Shown: positions 48,445 through 57,111 of the stretch, piece after piece
Numbering within the stretch: the stretch's first letter is position 1
How the letters are laid out: every line of letters starts with the position of its first letter
Assembly (NCBI GenBank): GCA_025356575.1
Contig: JANXSP010000029.1
Location: 1 to 64,000, forward strand
Source: Novosphingobium sp.
GTDB taxonomy: Bacteria; Pseudomonadota; Alphaproteobacteria; Sphingomonadales; Sphingomonadaceae
Direction of reading: 5' to 3'
DNA: 64,000 bases
The notes under the pieces: model-generated
Seen by the model: only the letters and a program-made list of their open reading frames with translations
What the model was told of the DNA's origin: nothing
Databases searched by the model: none
Made by a program: the position numbers and the translations under genes

Positions 48445-49472
48445 GGTACATGATCGCCGTTCTTGCCCTGCTGTTTGCGTTTCCGGCGCAGGCGCAAATC
48501 GTCATCGCCCACCGCGGCGCGAGCGGTGAGCGCCCCGAACACACGCTCGCCGCCTACGAACGCGCGATCGACGAGGGCGCGGATTTCATCGAGCCCGACC
48601 TGGTTCCGACCAAGGACGGCGTCCTCGTCGCGCGCCACGAGAACGAGATCGGGGCGACCACCGATGTCGCCGCCCACCGCGAATTCGCGCGGCGCCGCAA
48701 GACCGTGACCGTCGACGGCGGATCGATCACCGGCTGGTTCACCGAGGATTTCACGCTCGCCGAACTGCGCACCCTGCGCGCACGCGAAATCATGCCGCTC
48801 GTCCGCCCCGGCAACGCCCGGTTCGACGGGCTCTACAGCATTCCCACATTCGCCGAGATCGTGGCGCTGGTGAAAGCCAAGGAGGCCGAGAGCGGGCGCC
48901 GCATCGGCATCTACCCCGAACTCAAGCACCCGGCATATTTCGCGCGGCTTGGCATCGACAACACCCCCGCGCTGATGAACGCGCTGACCGCGGCGGGCTA
49001 TACCCACGCTGCGGACCCGGTGTTCGTCCAGTGCTTCGAGGTCGCCCCGCTGGTCGCACTGCGCCCGCACACGCATTTGCGACTGATCCAGCTGATCGCG
49101 GCGCACGGCGGTCCGCCCGATCAACCGGGGATGACCTTCGCGGCGATGATGACCCCCGCGGGGCTGGCCGAAGTGGCGCGCTATGCCGACGGCATCGGGG
49201 TCGAGGCCACCGCGCTTATCGGCGCCGACGGCAAGGCGACTTCGGTGATCGCCGACGCCCACGCCGCCGGGCTCCAGGTTCACGCCTGGACGCTGCGCCG
49301 CGAGAACAGGTTCCTCCCCGCCCCGCTGCGGATCGGCACCGATCCCGGTGCGCCGGGCAATTTCGCCGCGGCGTGGGCGCTGCTGCACGCCGCGGGCGTC
49401 GACGGAGTGTTCACCGACAATCCCGGTTCGGTGCCGGGCGTTCGCCCCGGTGCGGTGATCCATTCGCATTAA
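48441..49472 (+). CDS. Exported glycerophosphodiester phosphodiesterase
   Basis: Signal peptide MRYMIAVLALLFAFPAQA; IVIAHRGASGERPEHTLAAYERAIDEGADFIEPDLVPTKDGVLVARHE; VFTDNPG. Confidence 0.96.
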   Translation: MRYMIAVLALLFAFPAQAQIVIAHRGASGERPEHTLAAYERAIDEGADFIEPDLVPTKDGVLVARHENEIGATTDVAAHREFARRRKTVTVDGGSITGWFTEDFTLAELRTLRAREIMPLVRPGNARFDGLYSIPTFAEIVALVKAKEAESGRRIGIYPELKHPAYFARLGIDNTPALMNALTAAGYTHAADPVFVQCFEVAPLVALRPHTHLRLIQLIAAHGGPPDQPGMTFAAMMTPAGLAEVARYADGIGVEATALIGADGKATSVIADAHAAGLQVHAWTLRRENRFLPAPLRIGTDPGAPGNFAAAWALLHAAGVDGVFTDNPGSVPGVRPGAVIHSH

Positions 49473-49481
49473 GCATCCGCG

Positions 49482-50036
49482 ATGAGCTGGTTCGAAATCG
49501 CCGGGGCGCTGCTCGGTCTGGTCAACATCGTCCTGCTGGTTCGCCGCTCGGTGTGGAACTTTCCGGTGGCGATGGTCATGGTCGTCCTGGTCGGCTGGGT
49601 CCTGATCGGCGCGCGGCTTTACAGCGAAGCCGGGCTCCAGGCGTTTTTCTTCGTCGTCAACGCCTGGGGCTGGTGGCTGTGGAGCCGCGCGCGGGAGACG
49701 TCGGACGACGTCCCGGTCGGGTGGATGACCGCCCGCGCCCGCATCGTCTGGGCACTGGTCACTGCCGTGCTCAGCCTCTCGCTCGGCTGGGTGATGCACG
49801 CCTTCACCAACGCCGCGCTGCCGTTCGCCGATTCGGCGGTGACCGGCGCAAGCATCGCCGCGCAATTTCTCCTCTCGCTGCGCCGGGTGGAAAACTGGGC
49901 ACTGTGGATCGCAATCGACGTGGTCTCCGTCGCGCTCTACCTCAACCGCGGGCTTTATGCCTTCGCTGCGCTCTATGTCGCATTCGGGCTGCTATCGGTG
50001 CAGGGCTGGCGCGAATGGAAGCGGGCCGCAGGATGA
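49482..50036 (+). CDS. pnuC: Nicotinamide riboside transporter PnuC
   Basis: Multiple TM segments; RRSVWNFPVAMVMVVLVGWVLIGARLYSEAGLQAFFFVVNAWGWWLW; WALWIAIDVVSVALYLNRGLYAFAALYVAFGLLSVQGWREW. Confidence 0.93.
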   Translation: MSWFEIAGALLGLVNIVLLVRRSVWNFPVAMVMVVLVGWVLIGARLYSEAGLQAFFFVVNAWGWWLWSRARETSDDVPVGWMTARARIVWALVTAVLSLSLGWVMHAFTNAALPFADSAVTGASIAAQFLLSLRRVENWALWIAIDVVSVALYLNRGLYAFAALYVAFGLLSVQGWREWKRAAG

Positions 50037-50533
50037 GGTGGATTTGCTTCCACGGTGCCGAAAGCACGGGCAAATCGGTCCTCGCCGCCAAGCTCGCAGG
50101 CGAACTCGGCGCGCGGTGGGTGCCTGAATACGGACGCGAATACTGCGAAACGCGCGGCACCGATTTGTCGATGGCGGATCTGCTGGCGATCGCTGCAGGC
50201 CAGGACGCGGCGATGCAGGCCGTAGCCAAGGCACGTCCACCGTTGCTCCTGCTCGATACCGACCCGCTGATGACCGCGGCGTGGGCGGCGATGCCGTTCG
50301 GCCAGGTTCCGCCCGCGCTGATGGCCTACCCCAAGGCCGATCTGTATCTGCTGTTCGATCCCGACGTGCCGTGGATCGCCGATGGCACGCGGTTCTTCGG
50401 TACCCCCGCAGCCCGTGCGCAGTTCGCCGCGTTGGCCGAACAGATGCTGGTCCGCGCGGGCGTGCCCTACCGCACGATCTCGGGCGACTGGCCCGCGCGC
50501 GAAGCCGCGGTCCGCGCCGCGCTCAGCGAGTGA
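50033..50533 (+). CDS. NadR-like ATPase, probable ribosylnicotinamide kinase
   Basis: MRWICFHGAESTGKSVLAAKLAGELGARWVPEYGREYCE; overlaps the pnuC end; no N-terminal HTH. Confidence 0.88.
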   Translation: MRWICFHGAESTGKSVLAAKLAGELGARWVPEYGREYCETRGTDLSMADLLAIAAGQDAAMQAVAKARPPLLLLDTDPLMTAAWAAMPFGQVPPALMAYPKADLYLLFDPDVPWIADGTRFFGTPAARAQFAALAEQMLVRAGVPYRTISGDWPAREAAVRAALSE

Positions 50534-51287
50534 CGGCGACGATGTAGTTGAGCGCGAGGTTGTCGCTCAGGTGCAGGCCCTTGTTCGGCGAAAAGGCGAT
50601 GCCGCGGGGCTCGCCCATCGTCAGCCCGGCACAGGTCAGTAGCGTCTCGAGCTCTTCGGGAATGATGAAATCGTCCCAGTGATGCGTGCCGCGCGGGATC
50701 TGGCCGAGCCGCTCCGCCCCCTCGACCAGCAGCAGCCGCGATGGCAGCGTGCGGTTGGGGGTCGAAAGCACCATCAGCCCGCGGGGCGCCAGCCGTGCGG
50801 CCAGCGCCGCGATGAACGCAGGCTTGTCGGCGACGTGTTCGAGCACCTCGAGCGAAGTGACCAGATCGAATTGGCCGAGTTCCAGCGCCTCGACTTCGCC
50901 CGCGCGATATTCGATCCCGAGTCCCCCGGCAGCAGCATGCGCCTGCGCCGCCGCCACGTTCTCCGCCGCCGCATCGATCCCCGTCACCTCGGCGCCCAGT
51001 CTTGCCAGCGGCTCGCACAGCAGTCCCGCGCCGCAGCCGACGTCGAGCGCGCGCTTGCCCGCCAGCGGCTGGCGCGCATTGCGCTCCCCGCCCCAGTGCG
51101 CGTCGATCGCATCGCGCAGGAACCCCAGCCGCACCGGGTTCAGGCGGTGGAGCATCGCCGATGAGCCTCTGGGATCCCACCACTCCGCCGCCAGCTTGCC
51201 GAAATGCGCGGCCTCTTCAGGACGGATCGTTGCGGGCCCGATCGTTGCAGGCCTGATCGTTGGGGTGGTTCCGGTTGCATCGTCCAT
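50523..51287 (-). CDS. ubiG: 3-demethylubiquinol 3-O-methyltransferase (UbiG)
   Basis: AAEWWDPRGSSAMLHRLNPVRLGFLRDAI, LDVGCGAGLLCEPLARLGAEVTGIDAA, SLEVLEHVADKPAF, GTHHWDDFI. Confidence 0.96.
   Translation of the reverse strand: MDDATGTTPTIRPATIGPATIRPEEAAHFGKLAAEWWDPRGSSAMLHRLNPVRLGFLRDAIDAHWGGERNARQPLAGKRALDVGCGAGLLCEPLARLGAEVTGIDAAAENVAAAQAHAAAGGLGIEYRAGEVEALELGQFDLVTSLEVLEHVADKPAFIAALAARLAPRGLMVLSTPNRTLPSRLLLVEGAERLGQIPRGTHHWDDFIIPEELETLLTCAGLTMGEPRGIAFSPNKGLHLSDNLALNYIVAVTR
51225..51269 (-). repeat. 15-bp tandem repeat, 3 copies, in the ubiG 5' coding region
   Basis: gatcgttgcgggccc / gatcgttgcaggcct / gatcgttggggtggt; encodes the TIRP/ATIGP/ATIRP-like N-terminal extension. Confidence 0.9.
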
Positions 51288-51339
51288 TCCCGAACCCTAA
51301 CAGCGCGAGGCGAGCGAAACCAGCGGGGAGGCGGGCGAC

Positions 51340-52620
51340 TTGGCGCGGATCGTGATGAAATTCGGCGGCACCTCGATGGCCGGGACCGAGCGCATCCGCC
51401 GCGTCGCGCGGATCGTCCGCCGCCAACAGGCCGCCGGGCATGAAGTCGCAGTCGTCGTATCGGCCATGGCGGGCGAGACCGACCGCCTCGTCACCTTCTG
51501 CCGCGAAGCCAATCCGCTCTACGATCCGGCCGAATACGATGTCGTCGTCGCGTCGGGAGAACAAGTCACCGCCGGGCTACTCGCGCTCACCCTCCAGGCG
51601 CTCGGCTGCCGCGCGCGCTCGTGGCTCGGCTGGCAGATGGCGCTGCACACGGTCGGCGCGCACGCCAAGGCGCGGGTCACCTCGATCGACACTGCCGCGC
51701 TGCTCGCTTCGATGGCCGCGGGCGAGATCGCGGTAATCCCCGGCTTCCAGGGCCTGTCGCAGGACGGCCGCATCACCACGCTCGGCCGCGGCGGATCGGA
51801 TACCTCCGCGGTCGCGGTCGCCGCCGCAATCGGCGCGGACCGCTGCGACATCTACACCGACGTCGACGGGGTCTACACCACCGACCCGCGGATCGTGGCC
51901 AAGGCGCGCAAGCTCAAGTACGTGACCTACGAGGAGATGCTCGAACTCGCCTCGGTCGGCGCCAAGGTGCTCCAGACCCGCTCGGTCGGGCTCGCGATGA
52001 AGGCCGGGGTCCGCGTCCAGGTGCTGTCCTCGTTTATCGACGACGACGCCGCCCCCGCCGACGATATCCCCGGAACGATGATCGTCAGCGACGCCGAACT
52101 CGACCGGATCATGAAGGACCAGAATATGGAACGCCAGCTCATCACCGGCATCGCGCACGACAAGAACGAAGCCAAGATCATCCTCACCCGCGTGCCCGAT
52201 CGACCCGGCGCGGTGGCGCACATCTTCTCGCCGCTCGCCGCCGCGGCGATCAACGTCGACATGATTATCCAGAACGTCGGCCGCGAAAAGGGCGAGACCG
52301 ACGTGACCTTTACCGTGCCCCAGGCCGATCTCGCGCGCAGCCAGGCGCTGCTCGAGGGCCAGAAGGGCGCGATCGGCTTCAACCGCATCATCACCGACAG
52401 CAAGATCGCCAAGATCAGCGTCGTCGGGGTCGGCATGAAGAGCCACGCCGGGGTCGCCGCGACGATGTTCAAGGCGCTCGCCGATCGTGCGATCAACATC
52501 CAGGCGATCTCGACCAGCGAGATCAAGGTCAGCGTGCTGATCGACGAGGACGAAACCGAACTCGCGGTCCGTGTGCTCCACACCGCCTACGGGCTGGACA
52601 CCGCCAGCGAAGCCGCCTGA
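51340..52620 (+). CDS. lysC: Aspartate kinase
   Basis: IVMKFGGTSMAGTERIRRVA, ITTLGRGGSDTSAVAVAAAIGADRCDIYTDVDGVYTTDPRIV, tandem ACT domains. TTG start inferred. Confidence 0.97.
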   Translation: MARIVMKFGGTSMAGTERIRRVARIVRRQQAAGHEVAVVVSAMAGETDRLVTFCREANPLYDPAEYDVVVASGEQVTAGLLALTLQALGCRARSWLGWQMALHTVGAHAKARVTSIDTAALLASMAAGEIAVIPGFQGLSQDGRITTLGRGGSDTSAVAVAAAIGADRCDIYTDVDGVYTTDPRIVAKARKLKYVTYEEMLELASVGAKVLQTRSVGLAMKAGVRVQVLSSFIDDDAAPADDIPGTMIVSDAELDRIMKDQNMERQLITGIAHDKNEAKIILTRVPDRPGAVAHIFSPLAAAAINVDMIIQNVGREKGETDVTFTVPQADLARSQALLEGQKGAIGFNRIITDSKIAKISVVGVGMKSHAGVAATMFKALADRAINIQAISTSEIKVSVLIDEDETELAVRVLHTAYGLDTASEAA

Positions 52621-52657
52621 GGGTTCGGCACCAAGGGTGCGCGGGATTTTTCCCGTG

Positions 52658-54859
52658 CTATTGCCCCGCGGCATCCTGCGCTTGGCGGGCGGCGGCTTCG
52701 GCACGGTCGCGGGCAGCGCGCAGGGCGGCGTAGGTCTGGTCCTGGACCCGCTGGCGGGCGGCGGCTGCGGCGCGGCTGCGGGCGGCCTCTGCGGGAGATA
52801 GCTGGCGCGGGTCGATGCTGACGCCGTTCTGGCCGAGGCGCACGTCGACCGGCACTCCGCCGATAGCGGTGGTGAGGACCGCGCCGTCCTTGTCCACCGT
52901 CAGGTTCCCGCCATCGCCGACGGGAAACTGCGCGCTGCCGGGCAGGCCGGGCAGCGGCACGTCCATCGGCACGACCGGCCCGCTCGGGTTGGGGCGCGGG
53001 CGCGGCGGGGCGGCGGGCCCGCTCTCCGGGGTGGCCCCCGAAACGCCAAGCGCCTGGCGCATGAAGTCTGCCCAGATCCGCGCGGGAACCGTGCCGCCGG
53101 TTATCCCCGAGAGCGGGGTATTGTCGTCGTTGCCGACCCATACCCCGACCACCAGATCGCCCGCGAACCCGACGAACAGCGCGTCGCGCTGGTCCTGGCT
53201 GGTCCCGGTCTTGCCGTAGGCGGGCACGCCGAGCCGCGCGGCGCGACCGGTCCCGCGCTCGACCGCGCCGCGCAGCAGCGCGCGCATATCGTCCCGCTCG
53301 CCGCCCGAGAGCGCGTGGCGGCGGGCGAGAAGCCAGCCGGTCCAGCTTTCATCGGGGGCAGTGAACGCGCTGGCCTTGACCGGATTGCGCTTGCCCGCGA
53401 TCCCGGCATAAGCGCTGGTCAGTTCGAGCAGGGTCATCGTGCCCGAACCCAGTGCGGTGCTCGGATCCCCCTCGACCAGCGGCGAGGTGACGCCGAGGTC
53501 GCGTGCGGTGCGCACGACCTTGTCGCCGCCGACCGCGCGGTACAGGCGGACAGCGGCGACATTGCTCGACCGCGCGAACGCATCGGCCAGCGTGATCGTG
53601 GGCGAATACGTCCCGCTGGCGTTTTTGGGGCGATACGATCCGGCGGTGATCGCGGTGTTCTCGATCCGCTGGTCGGGGCTCCAGCCATTGCGCAACGCGG
53701 CAAGATAGACGAACGCCTTGAACGTCGATCCGGGCTGGCGCCGCGCCTGGGTGGCGCGGTTGAACGGCGATTTGGCATAGTCGCTGCCCCCGATCATCGC
53801 GACGACCTCGCCCGTCGGGCGCATCGCGACGAGCGCGACCTGGGCATGGCCGAGCGGGGCATTGGCGATGGCCCGCCGCGCGGCAAGCTGGAGCCGCGCG
53901 TCGAGCGTGGTGGTCAGCGTCTCGCGGGTATAGCCGGCTTCGCTGCGGCGGCGCGCCTCGGGCACCGCCCAATCGGCAAAATAGGTCCCCGTCGGCAGCT
54001 CGCTCGCCCCGCTGACGTCGAGCGCGGGCGCGCGCAGCGCGGCGGCCTGCGCGGGGGTCAGGTACTTCGCCTCGACCATCGCGGCGATCACCGTGCGCAT
54101 CCGCTTCTGCGCGAGCGGATAGTTGTGCGTCGGGGCATAGCGCGATGGCGCCTGCATCAGCCCGGCGAGCATTGCGCCTTGCGCCACGGTGAGGTGCTCG
54201 GGCTGGCGGCGGAAATAGTGGAGCGAGGCGGCGCGCAGGCCATAGGCGTTGTCGCCGAAATAGGCGTTGGACAAATACCGTTCGAGGATCTCGTCCTTGG
54301 TCAGCCAAGCCTCGAGCCAGAACGCGATCAGCATCTCGCGCGCCTTGCGGGTCATGCTGCGCTCGGGGGTGAGGAATGTGAACTTGGCAAGCTGCTGGGT
54401 GATCGTGCTGCCGCCCTGGGTGCGGCTGCTGGTGAGATCGCCCCACGCCGCCCGCGCCAGACCGCGCGGATCGATCCCCCAATGCGTGTAGAATCGCCGG
54501 TCCTCGATCGCGAGGAAGGCGTGGATCACCTGCGGCGGCAGCGCGCGCGCCTTGACCGGCGCCTCGACCATCGCCCCGGTCCGCGCGATCGGGGTGCCAT
54601 CGGCGGCAAGCAAGGTAAGCTGCGGCGGCGCGATCGGCTGGAGTGACTTGGACAGCGGCGCGGTAAAGGCCAGCCACGCAATCGCGAGCACGAACAGCGC
54701 GAGGATGCCGAGCAACACCCGCGGCGTCCACCGCCGCCAGCGGCTGCGCTCCGGCGGCGGGGCGGGGGGTTCGAAAGTGGGCGCGATGGGGGGCGGCGCG
54801 AAGGCAGGCGCCAACGCGGATGCACGCTCACGCGGTTCGGAAGATCGCCAGGTGAACAT
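52658..54859 (-). CDS. Penicillin-binding protein 1A family (GT51 transglycosylase/transpeptidase)
   Basis: IEDRRFYTHWGIDPRGLARAAWGDLTSSRTQGGSTITQQLAKFTFLTPERSMTRKAREM; QPGSTFKAFVYLAAL (SxxK), SSN, YGKTGTSQDQRDALFVGF (KTG). Confidence 0.95.
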   Translation of the reverse strand: MFTWRSSEPRERASALAPAFAPPPIAPTFEPPAPPPERSRWRRWTPRVLLGILALFVLAIAWLAFTAPLSKSLQPIAPPQLTLLAADGTPIARTGAMVEAPVKARALPPQVIHAFLAIEDRRFYTHWGIDPRGLARAAWGDLTSSRTQGGSTITQQLAKFTFLTPERSMTRKAREMLIAFWLEAWLTKDEILERYLSNAYFGDNAYGLRAASLHYFRRQPEHLTVAQGAMLAGLMQAPSRYAPTHNYPLAQKRMRTVIAAMVEAKYLTPAQAAALRAPALDVSGASELPTGTYFADWAVPEARRRSEAGYTRETLTTTLDARLQLAARRAIANAPLGHAQVALVAMRPTGEVVAMIGGSDYAKSPFNRATQARRQPGSTFKAFVYLAALRNGWSPDQRIENTAITAGSYRPKNASGTYSPTITLADAFARSSNVAAVRLYRAVGGDKVVRTARDLGVTSPLVEGDPSTALGSGTMTLLELTSAYAGIAGKRNPVKASAFTAPDESWTGWLLARRHALSGGERDDMRALLRGAVERGTGRAARLGVPAYGKTGTSQDQRDALFVGFAGDLVVGVWVGNDDNTPLSGITGGTVPARIWADFMRQALGVSGATPESGPAAPPRPRPNPSGPVVPMDVPLPGLPGSAQFPVGDGGNLTVDKDGAVLTTAIGGVPVDVRLGQNGVSIDPRQLSPAEAARSRAAAAARQRVQDQTYAALRAARDRAEAAARQAQDAAGQ

Positions 54860-55024
54860 CGCCGCGCTGTGTTACCGGGTTAATACAGAGGTGGGAAGGG
54901 GTTTGGGCGGAGGGCAAGTGGGACGTCTGCTCTTGCACCGCCAGCGGCCACGGGGGTTGTCCGCAATTAGGGTGGCTAGCTGCGTTCCGTTCGGGTGGAG
55001 CGTAAAGCTGGCCGTCGTCCCAAC

Positions 55025-55303
55025 TTAGGGAAGATCCAGATTATACTGGTTTGCGTATGTTAGCTTGCCCGACTTGTAGAGGTCACTTTCCATCAGTTCA
55101 GAGTGGACCGTTCTCAATGCGAGCATGAACGCCTGAATGCCGTCAAAGCCGCATGTGTAACGTTGTTGAACTCGGTCTGGCCAAAGGATCGTCCAGCGAC
55201 ACTGATATTCACCGCCAGGAGCTAATTCTGGTAGAATGAAGCGAGCAGTGACGATGTTATCACCGCTTTCAAAATTGCGTTCGATAAATGGCTCGTCACT
55301 CAT
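55025..55303 (-). CDS. Small protein of unknown function (DUF6968-like)
   Basis: MSDEPFIERNFESGDNIVTARFILPELAPGGEYQCRWTILWPDRVQQRYTCGFDGIQAFMLALRTVHSELMESD; AT-richer than flanks; family name from memory. Confidence 0.7.
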   Translation of the reverse strand: MSDEPFIERNFESGDNIVTARFILPELAPGGEYQCRWTILWPDRVQQRYTCGFDGIQAFMLALRTVHSELMESDLYKSGKLTYANQYNLDLP

Positions 55304-55465
55304 GCTTATTGGTCTCACAGTAGTAGATTGACGGCAATGGGGTCGATTGCAGATTGTCCGGTTCGGGAGGTCGATGCAGCAAAGCGGGATGTCCCGGATA
55401 GGGCGCAAGGCCGACCGGTCCGCCTTGATTTCGGAGCAGGCTCGACTTGGGCGCATATGCCGGGC

Positions 55466-56305
55466 TCACGCTTTGACGCTGACCAGGTTGGCGCCAGAGA
55501 TCAGCAGGTCCCGGTCGAGCGCGGCGATCGCGGCGAGGAAGCTGGCGCTGGTCCCCTCGCCGGGAAGCATCCAGTCGTGCGGTTCCATGAAGACCGCGGC
55601 GAAGCTGGCGACGTCGGTGGGTCTGAACAGTCCCTTCTCGCCGCCCTCGATGTCGACCTTGAGGATGAACGGGTCGCCCTCCTTCATCAGCGTGGCGACG
55701 CTGTAGGCGGGGATACCGGTATCGGCGCGCTCGGTGCGGAAGCCCCATTCGCCCTCGCCCGGATCGGTGACCGCGGCAAAGCCGTCCTCGGGCGCAATTG
55801 CCGCCAGCATCGGGCGCACATTGGCGGGCGCATGGCGGACAAGCTCGGCGAAGTTCCCGGCTTCGGGCTCCAGCGCAAGGATCGTCGCCCGCGGGAACTG
55901 CTGCGCGAACCACAGCGACGCCATCCCGACATTGGCCCCGGCGTCGATGATCAGCGGATGTTCAAGGCGCTCGTACCGGGCCTGGATCGCGGGCCACTGG
56001 GGAAAGCGGCTGAGATCATAGGTCTTGAGATCGAACACCTCGACGAATGTCTCGAAGTCGCTCGTCCCCGCGCGCAGATCGATATCGCGGCCCGGGTAGG
56101 AGACGCGGTGGACCGGGCCGATCACGGCCTGCGTCCACCTCTCGCCCCCCCTGTCGCCAGCGCGAAGGCGGTTGAGCCGGCGGGCCACTTCGAAACGCAA
56201 GCGCTGCATAGGTGCTACCGTAAACCCGAACGCGGCACCGAGCCAGCGTTCAGCGATGCCGCTGCGCTGCGGAACCGATCCCGCGCCCGCCTGTTTCGCG
56301 TCCAT
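55466..56305 (-). CDS. FkbM-family methyltransferase
   Basis: LIIDAGANVGMASLWFAQQFPRATILALEPEAGNF, FILKVDIEGGEKGLF. Start could be ATG 56305 or internal ATG 56209. Confidence 0.9.
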   Translation of the reverse strand: MDAKQAGAGSVPQRSGIAERWLGAAFGFTVAPMQRLRFEVARRLNRLRAGDRGGERWTQAVIGPVHRVSYPGRDIDLRAGTSDFETFVEVFDLKTYDLSRFPQWPAIQARYERLEHPLIIDAGANVGMASLWFAQQFPRATILALEPEAGNFAELVRHAPANVRPMLAAIAPEDGFAAVTDPGEGEWGFRTERADTGIPAYSVATLMKEGDPFILKVDIEGGEKGLFRPTDVASFAAVFMEPHDWMLPGEGTSASFLAAIAALDRDLLISGANLVSVKA

Positions 56306-57023
56306 GAACCCCGCTTTCTCCGCTCCCGACAAGCCCGACGAACCCGAGATCCACTTCGTCACGCGCACGGGTTGGCTGCGCGCGGCGGTCTTGGGGGCCA
56401 ACGACGGCCTGCTTTCGGTGGCGAGCCTGATGGTCGGGGTGTCGGGCGCATCGTTCGAGCGTTCGCAGCTGCTGCTTACGGGGGTGGCGGGGATCGTTGC
56501 GGGGGCGATGTCGATGGCGGCGGGCGAATACGTCTCGGTGTCCAGCCAGGCGGATAGCGAGGCGGCCGACCTGGAACGCGAGAAGCGCGCGCTGGCCGCG
56601 CATCCCGAACACGAACAGCGCGAACTTGCCGCGGTCTATATCAAGCGTGGCTTGCCCAAGGATCTCGCGCTCCAGGTGGCTACAGCGCTGTCCGCGCACG
56701 ACGAGCTCGAGGCGCATTCCCGCGACGAGCTGGGGATCACCGAGCATTCGACGGCCCGCCCCGTCCAGGCCGCACTTGCCTCGGCGGCGAGCTTTGTGGC
56801 TGGCGGCCTGGCCCCACTCGCCGCGGTGCTGCTGGCGCCGCCGACGTTGACCTTGCCGATCCTGGTGCTGGTGACGATCGCCGCGCTCGCGGTACTGGGC
56901 GTCGCGGGGGCCAGGGCCGGAGGCGCTCGGCCGTTACCCGCAGCGGTGCGTGTCGTCGTCTGGGGCAGCATTGCGATGGCCATCACCTTCGCCGCGGGCC
57001 GGTTGTTTCACGCCGCGGTGTGA
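56304..57023 (+). CDS. VIT1/CCC1-family iron/manganese transporter
   Basis: LRAAVLGANDGLLSVASLMVGVSGAS, GIVAGAMSMAAGEYVSVSSQADSEAADLEREK, C-terminal TM segments. Confidence 0.96.
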   Translation: MNPAFSAPDKPDEPEIHFVTRTGWLRAAVLGANDGLLSVASLMVGVSGASFERSQLLLTGVAGIVAGAMSMAAGEYVSVSSQADSEAADLEREKRALAAHPEHEQRELAAVYIKRGLPKDLALQVATALSAHDELEAHSRDELGITEHSTARPVQAALASAASFVAGGLAPLAAVLLAPPTLTLPILVLVTIAALAVLGVAGARAGGARPLPAAVRVVVWGSIAMAITFAAGRLFHAAV

Positions 57024-57047
57024 CCGCGCACCGCTGGGCCCGACATG

Positions 57048-57081
57048 AAAAATCCGCCCCCGATTTTCACCGGGGGCGGAT
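57048..57081 (-). terminator. Rho-independent terminator of katG
   Basis: aaaaATCCGCCCCCG-attttca-CCGGGGGCGGAT; T-run on the - strand side. Confidence 0.88.
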
Positions 57082-57111
57082 CCTGCGACCCTTATGGGCT
57101 CGTTGGAACGG

